Assembly: GCA_037127255.1 (NCBI GenBank)
Contig: JBANSL010000010.1
Coordinates: 29,344,620-29,408,619 of the forward strand
Source of the DNA: Persicaria tinctoria
Taxonomy: Eukaryota; Streptophyta; Magnoliopsida; Caryophyllales; Polygonaceae
DNA length: 64,000 nucleotides
Direction of reading: 5' to 3'
Part shown: positions 58,799 through 64,000 of the stretch, one piece after another
Position numbering within the stretch: position 1 is the first letter of the stretch
Layout of the letters: the number at the start of each line of letters is the position of its first letter
The notes under the pieces: generated by a model
Databases searched by the model: none
Told to the model about the DNA's origin: nothing
What the model saw: only the letters and a program-made list of their open reading frames with translations
Translations under genes and position numbers: made by a program

Positions 58799-60200
58799 CG
58801 AGGAGGAAGAAACTGGTGGAGCCGGATGGTGGTCGATCTCGACAAGCTTAGTCGAGATCGACGAGCTTGGTCCGTCTAGTGGAGTCTATGTCGAGGAAGA
58901 CGGTGCCCGAGGATGCTGAAGTTGGTCGACATCGAGTAGCGTACTCGAGATCGAGTAGGGTTCTGCTTCCGTCTGGCTGCTCGACGAGGCTGGTGCTGGT
59001 GGAGGCTCCTTGGTTTGGTCGAGATCGACAATGGTACTCGACGACGAGGAGCCTTGGTCGATCTTGACCCCATACTTGGTTCCTGTCAAGGCATTCGAAA
59101 AATAATTAATCCATAACGACTTACCTTGGTCTGTGTCGATTGGATTCTTTGTGTTATCCTTGAGGATTGCCATGATCTCCTCCATCCGGGCCTCCATGTC
59201 CCTCTTTTCTAGCTCCTCAGGGGTCATATTTCTGACCTTGGGTTCCCCGCAGGTGATGTAGCCAGCTGAGATAGATTTGACCTCTTCCATTGGACCTGTA
59301 TGCCTTTCAGTTTTATTAAAGGAATACTCAATTACCTCATCGCTGATGTTGAAGGTGAGCACTCATTTCCTTACGCTTATGTTGGCATCCATCGTTGCTA
59401 AGAAGGGTCTCCCTAGAATAATTGGACAAGCAGGATCTTCTTGCATATCAACAACTAGGAAATCAGCAGGGACAAAGAATTTACCTACTTGTACTGGCAC
59501 ATTGTCCACCATGCCTGTTGGAATGACCACCGTGTTGTTGGCCATATATAATCTAGCATCCACAGGCTCTAGGGCACCTATCTTAATCTTGGACCGAATC
59601 GTTAAAGGCATTATACTCACACTAGCTCCAAGATCACATAAAGCATTAATTTTGTATGGACCAAATCCAATGGTTATAGCAAACTTACTTGGATCCGGCC
59701 TCTTCTCCAGTATGTCCAAATGGCTGCATTCCTCTGTAATTTCAGCCATTGATCGCTTTTTGCTTAGAATCTCCTTTAGGAATTTGACATAGGATGGCAT
59801 TTCATTGAGAGCTTCTGTGAAGGGGATGGTGACGTTGAGCTTCTGAAGCATCTTGATGAAGCGCTGAAATTTCTTTTCTGCTGGGTCCTTTGGAGATTTT
59901 GTGGGGAAAGGTAGTTTCTTTTTCTGATTCGGAGCCAGAACAGACGTCGGAGATGCTGCAGGTTGCTCTATGTCGACTAAGGGCTCCTCGACATCGACTA
60001 GGCCCTCATCGATCTCGACCAGGTTGGGTGCAGTCGAGTTGCTGTTCGGCGCAGACGAAGGTTTCTGAAGCTTCTCCTTGAGGTCGACTAGACCCTCCTC
60101 GAGATCGACTACAGGTTTGTCGACATCGACTTGTTGTTCCTCGTTATTCTGCTGCTTTCCGACCTCTGGCTCTTGCAGTTGATGGCCGCTTCTGAGTTTT
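58799..60200 (-). pseudogene. Protease and acidic-repeat linker of Athila/Tat-like element
   Basis: From about 60200 the frame reads QQVDVDKPVVDLEEGLVDLK, then LVEIDEGLVDVEEPLVDIEQ, a repeated acidic (L/V)VDxxE(E/G) peptide. It continues KFQRFIKMLQKLNVTIPFTE into the protease with CDLGASVSIMPL (about 59635) and ILGRPFLATMDANISV, which are Athila/Tat aspartic-protease signatures. A TGA interrupts at about 59363. It continues VLTFNISDEVIEYSF, then serine-rich repeats (TIVDLDQT, YSISSTLLDVDQ, YSISSSLLDIDK). The DLGA active site is intact. Confidence 0.8.
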
Positions 60201-60285
60201 ACAGCAGCGATGTGTCCAGTCTTTCCCTTTGGGTTTGGTTCTGAAGATCCAGGGAGCGCACCTGACTGTCTGGGGATTCCCGCTG

Positions 60286-61043
60286 CTAGCTAACCAATCT
60301 GTGTATCAACTGATTTTCGCCAGATATCAATTTCCCCAAGCCTAGAGTTGACACCTTGCATCTGAGTGTAGACGAAGTTGAAGGACTGTCTAGTTTCTGA
60401 GTGATTCTTCCGTATTTTTTCCAGGACTGTCTGTGTATCATCCTTTTTCTGGTCCCTTTCCGAATGTCCTGGGGCTCTGTAGGGCGGGGGTTCCTAGGGG
60501 CACCTTGGTTCCATTGTGGTTGATGAAACCTTTGGTCCCCCATGTAGCGATTGGGACCCCCTGCGTAAGCTGCCTCTTCATGGTATTCTGCCAGCCTGAC
60601 TTGCTTAGTGTGTGGGCACTCAGTAGTGGTGTGCCTCTGTGATCCGCATTCGATACAAGGCTGGTTGACAGAAAGGTACTTTACTTGTTTGAGGAGCTTC
60701 TTATTCTGGTCTCTGTAGTACTGCTCCCTAACATCTGGATCAATCTCCTTAGGGGGCTCATATAAGGGCATGGATGGTGCTGGCCTGGCGTAGGGGTTCT
60801 CCTCATAGTTGACTGGAGTCCCATACTTGTTGTCATAGTTGGTCAGCTTGTCTAGAGCAGCCCATGCGTCAGGAGGCGGCATTGTCAGATACTCATAGTG
60901 AGTATATGTGTTGATTCTTTCCTTTGCAGCCAAGTCCAGAGAGTTGAAGAAGATCTCTTGAACTATGCAGGGTTGCTGTCCATGTGTGGGGCAGGATCGC
61001 AGCAGATCCTTATAGCGTTCCCACGCCCTTGCTAGTGTCTCCC
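60286..61043 (-). pseudogene. Gag, C-terminal part
   Basis: RETLARAWERYKDLLRSCPT, then QQPCIVQEIFFNSLDLAAKE, NTYTHYEYLTMPPPDAWAAL and a single zinc knuckle CIECGSQRHTTTEC (CX2CX4HX4C, about 60635-60675). The frame is cut on the right by the solo LTR at 61044 and ends at 60286; the protease frame is shifted relative to it. Confidence 0.85.
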
Positions 61044-62281
61044 TGATATGCGATATATTCTATAGCGCATTTAGTAGTTTTTGTCATCATTTACATGTCA
61101 ATGTGAGAGATATTTGTATGAACTTGGTGATTCGGAACCTGTTGAAGAAGTTGAAGAAATCATAGGATCATGAACGTTATAGAAGAGTTGAAGTGAAGAA
61201 GTTCGGAAGCAGCTGGAAGCTGGTGAGCTTGGCGCGGCCGCGCTGCTACTGACGCGCCCGCGCTGCTAGGAGGAAGTGCTTGCGTCGTTGCATCAGATAG
61301 AGGTAGCAAGACGATCCACTGGCGCGGCCGCGCTGCTACCAACGCGCCCGCGTCAGTCCCTGAAGACGGATTCTTATCCGATTTTTCCCTATCTTATTAG
61401 TTTTTAATATTATATTTTTACGGGATGTTAAACCCTTTTAATTAGGTTATATTATTGCCGAGAAGGAACCAGTTAGGAGGAGGTTATTTTCCAGAGACGT
61501 ATTTTCTTTTCCTTCATCTCACAAACCCTATGGAGAACTAACTCTCCTTTGTTGCACTTGGTTCTTTGAAGCCTTCGATTGATTTGGTTGTGAGTATTCT
61601 ACTCTTGTTCGTCCTTTGTTAATTGTTTCGATCTCCTGAGCTTATTGCTTGATTGCTTATTATTGGTTAATCTGGATTGATCACCTAGGTTTATCGATAC
61701 TAGTCATATTGCTAGGGTTTCCAATTCCAGGTTTGGGGTTGTAGATTCATTGTAGCAAACACAATCATCATACGCAGGTTGCTTGTGGTAGATTGTGAAG
61801 GAGATTCGATTACATGCTATTTTAACGGGTTGTTAGAATCTCTTGTATCTCATTATAATTCATGTTTGAATGCTATCGCTTTATTATTCGGTGAAGGTTT
61901 TCCCTTGTAAATTGGTGATAAGTGCTTTTAGGACTGGTAGGACTAAAAGCTATTACGCGATCTGAATTGAGAACAATTACTGGACATTAGAACTTGAGAC
62001 TCATAGAATGCGATGATGAACCATCTCAATTGTTGTGCGGATAATTACCTGGTGTGATACTTTTTCAATCATATATTCGCAACCTCTTATTGCAACTTGT
62101 TCGGTCATTATCGCTTACACACAAAACTCCCCCTTGAATTGGTTACTTTTGGGTAATAATACTTGCTCTTACAATTGATTCTGTTTCCCTGTGGGTTCGA
62201 CCCTAACTTACCTGCTATACTTGTTATAGTTTGCATCTTAGGAATTTACTTTGATTTGGCATAACGACATTAGGCCTGTCA
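61044..62281. mobile_element. Solo LTR (1238 bp) inside gag
   Basis: TSD ctccc at 61039-61043 and 62282-62286; it starts TGATATGCGATATATTC and ends GGCCTGTCA. It begins with a near-palindrome gcgatatattctatagcgc and contains a duplicated ggcgcggccgcgctgctac / acgcgcccgcg segment (61229-61355). A gtgggttcgaccctaactta word near the right end is common in plant Gypsy LTRs. No interior remains, so it is a product of LTR-LTR recombination. Confidence 0.88.
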
Positions 62282-62286
62282 CTCCC

Positions 62287-62692
62287 CAGGCTGCTGTTTG
62301 AAAGATGTGATCTTTCGGCGCAGGAGTGCAGTCTTTGCAGGAGGAAAGAACTTATTCAGAAATTCCTGCTTCACCTGAGCCTAAGTCGTGAGAGATCGTG
62401 GTTTCAGCCCTTCCAACCATTTCAGTGCAGGCCCAGCTAGAGACCAACGGAAAGCTTTCATCAGGATGTACTCTAGGGTGGTGCCTTCAGAAAGAGTACG
62501 ACACATGTCAGTAAAGTTGGTAATGTGGCGTAATGGGCATTCATTAAATCTACCATGAAATGCATGATTTTTAATTTCAATAAGGAATTGAGTGAGAATT
62601 TCATAGTTGTTTTCAGGGATTAGAATGGCCGATTCAGGCACGATGAGAGTCGGGTGCATATAATCCTCTGCAGTGGTTGGATAAAGCTGAGC
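62287..62692 (-). pseudogene. Gag, N-terminal part, fused to truncated LTR
   Basis: QLYPTTAEDYMHPTLIVPES, then HAFHGRFNECPLRHITNFTD, EYILMKAFRWSLAGPALKWL, an in-frame TAG at 62381 and QVKQEFLNKFFPPAKTALLR, matching the Athila/Tat Gag core (GPALxWL, FFPxxKT). Upstream coding joins straight to LTR sequence at about 62692, so the Gag N-terminus, leader and PBS are gone. Confidence 0.82.
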
Positions 62693-63721
62693 CCCTAGGG
62701 CTTTATTTATAGTGATCAAACCCCGCTAATCAAGGAAATAATCATCTATCTATATCTACTTAAAGCTTAAAGATAAATAAATTGCTAAATGGAAATAAAT
62801 CTTTAAAGGAAAAGATAAATCTATACTAGGTAAGTCTTTATGTGTTGATAGATCTTGTCTTCCATGGATAGAATTGATCAACTTTGGATAGAATTCTCGG
62901 CCATTCTCGGATTTCTTCGTGCCCAAGGATTCCCAAGTCTACTCGGACTGCTCAAGTCGACTCGTCTGCGGAAACTGGGCTACTCGATATCGACAAAGGC
63001 TAGTCGATATCGACTAGGACTCATCGTCGACTGGACTTCTCGGGTGGCTCTGCTCGACGTGGCTCGGATCTGGGTTCCTGGCGCTCGTCGATCTCGACTA
63101 AGGTCTCCTCGAGATCGACAAGAGTGTGGTCGAAGACGGCTCTCTGGTGGTGTCGAGGATTCCTCCTCGGCATAGACTCGGACAAGGACTGGGTGGCTCG
63201 TCGATCTCGACCAGGTCTTGTCGAGATCGAGTAGGATTGTGCTCGGCGTCTTCATCCTCGGCTTCTCGACTCGGCATGGCTTACTCGACTCCGGGTGTGG
63301 CACTGGGCTTCGTCGATCTCGACCAGGTCTTGTCGAGATCGAGTTGGGTTCCGGAGCTTGGTTGGTCTGGCTCTCGATGTTGCTCCTGGTCAACAAGGCT
63401 GTGCTCGGACATACTCGTCGAGATCGAGTAAGGGTTACTCGAGATCGAGTAGCTTGGGTTCTTAGCTCGAATCGACTGGTTCCGCTGCTGCTTTGACCTT
63501 GGACTTCTGTAGTGGATTTCCGAGCTTTTCCGACCTTTTTCTAGAATTGCTGTAAAACGCCTCGAATTCTGCGATTTAAACAGAAACTGGTGTAGATTCC
63601 ATAATTTGGCAAATAACCATAAACCACATAGATTCTGTACTATCTTAGCCCAAATGCATGAAATGTATTCAGAAATCGATATAAAAGTAAATGTAAAACA
63701 TGGCAAGTTAGGCTTACAACA
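62690..63721 (-). repeat. Truncated 5' LTR of Athila/Tat-like element
   Basis: 1032 bp matching 55559-56590 at an offset of 7130-7131. The inner half of the LTR is missing. It carries the same TCGA(G/T)ATCGA motif cluster (62935-63450) with scattered substitutions, for example gagatcgaca at 63111 against gagatcgact at 55980. Confidence 0.88.
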
Positions 63722-64000
63722 TTTTGCAGTAGAGAGTGTGGGTAAGTCTGGGGGTCTATGCTTATTATGGTCAGAAGAGGTGACGGTGAAGGTAACATCC
63801 TATACGAGACATCACATAGATTTTGAAGTGACGTTTGAATCTAGATCTTGGAGATTTACAGGTATATATGGGTGGCCAGTCAGGGCCGAGAAACGTCATA
63901 CTTGGGGTCTGATTGATCGTCTCCATGAGGAAAGCCACGAGGGATGGCTCTGTGTTGGGGATTTCAACCATGTGGCGAGGCAAGAGGACAAAGAGGGTGG

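Larger units (their letters stand above)
54540..63721 (-). mobile_element. Athila/Tat-like Gypsy element lacking RT, RNase H and integrase core
   Basis: TSD ttttg at 54535-54539 and 63722-63726; outer termini TGTTGTGAGG and CTTACAACA. It is on the - strand: truncated 5' LTR at 62690-63721, gag about 62692-60286, protease at 59851-59363, an acidic-repeat linker, an integrase-tail-like segment at 58798-58307, then 3' LTR 54540-56590. Between protease and the integrase tail there is no room for RT, RNase H or the integrase core. PBS and the R/U5 side of the 5' LTR are deleted. A solo LTR (61044-62281) sits in gag. Confidence 0.88.
52860..64000 (+). mobile_element. Second L1-type LINE (+ strand), interrupted, runs off the window
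   Basis: A GC-rich 5' leader from about 52850 is followed by ORF1 (53005-54371) and ORF2 starting at 54368. ORF2 is broken by the Athila/Tat-like element (54540-63721, TSD ttttg) and continues at 63727. The LINE 3' end is outside the window. The start coordinate is approximate. Confidence 0.85.
54368..64000 (+). pseudogene. LINE ORF2 endonuclease, split by retroelement
   Basis: The left piece 54368-54539 reads MNILSYNCLGLGGGQTVNLL and MVFFMETKSS, the N-terminal endonuclease with its metal-binding N and E. The right piece from 63727 reads SVGKSGGLCLLWSE, FTGIYGWP and WLCVGDFNHVARQED, the next endonuclease motifs. The two join across the TSD ttttg. RT is expected beyond 64000. Confidence 0.9.

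Overview
This is nuclear DNA of a flowering plant, most likely a eudicot (the exact species cannot be told). The evidence is a three-exon KRP/ICK cyclin-dependent-kinase-inhibitor gene with plant introns, plant-type LTR retrotransposons primed by tRNA-iMet (TGGTATCAGAGC sites), plant L1 LINEs with a C-terminal RNase H, MULE, hAT, Stowaway and Helitron-type elements. There are no operons, rRNA, tRNA or CRISPR. Only one clear host gene is present (38361-40532, + strand). The rest is a nest of transposable elements, many datable by their target-site duplications (TSDs).

Layout. 1-14597: a Tekay/Del-like chromovirus (Ty3/Gypsy) on the - strand, with 2.6 kb LTRs and a gag-pol broken by one frameshift. 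Its left LTR is split by a 2.2 kb small LTR retroelement (1106-3288), and the LTR sequence on the two sides overlaps by more than 1.1 kb instead of 5 bp. 14598-15254: end of a Ty1/Copia element (RNase H and 3' LTR) into which the Tekay element inserted. 15255-21700: AT-rich Helitron-like territory holding a MULE with a 9-bp TSD and a roughly 300-bp-arm hairpin, a Stowaway MITE, and a nine-unit tandem array. 21745-36830: a probable TIR element filled with degenerate GTGACAATT/ATTGTCACC repeats, interrupted by an 11.8 kb coding-empty LARD (23329-35143, TSD atatt) related to the Tekay element.

36961-40532: a polyA-tailed retroposon (17-bp TSD) sits about 280 bp upstream of the KRP start codon. 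41974-43046: hAT element (8-bp TSD). 44029-52412: a MULE (TSD ttttaataa) containing another MULE (TSD ctaaaaata), which contains a tandem TRIM array, and also containing an L1 LINE on the - strand (TSD gttcgtatt). 52860-64000: a second L1 LINE on the + strand, interrupted in its endonuclease by a 9.2 kb Athila/Tat-like non-autonomous retroelement (54540-63721, TSD ttttg). That element lacks RT, RNase H and the integrase core, is full of TCGA(G/T)ATCGA motifs, and itself holds a solo LTR (TSD ctccc).

How the parts relate: the Tekay element supplies a plausible enzyme source for the LARD, because the two share LTR blocks, PBS and polypurine region. No gene in the window other than KRP is likely to serve the host. 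All calls come from reading the sequence; no database search was run.
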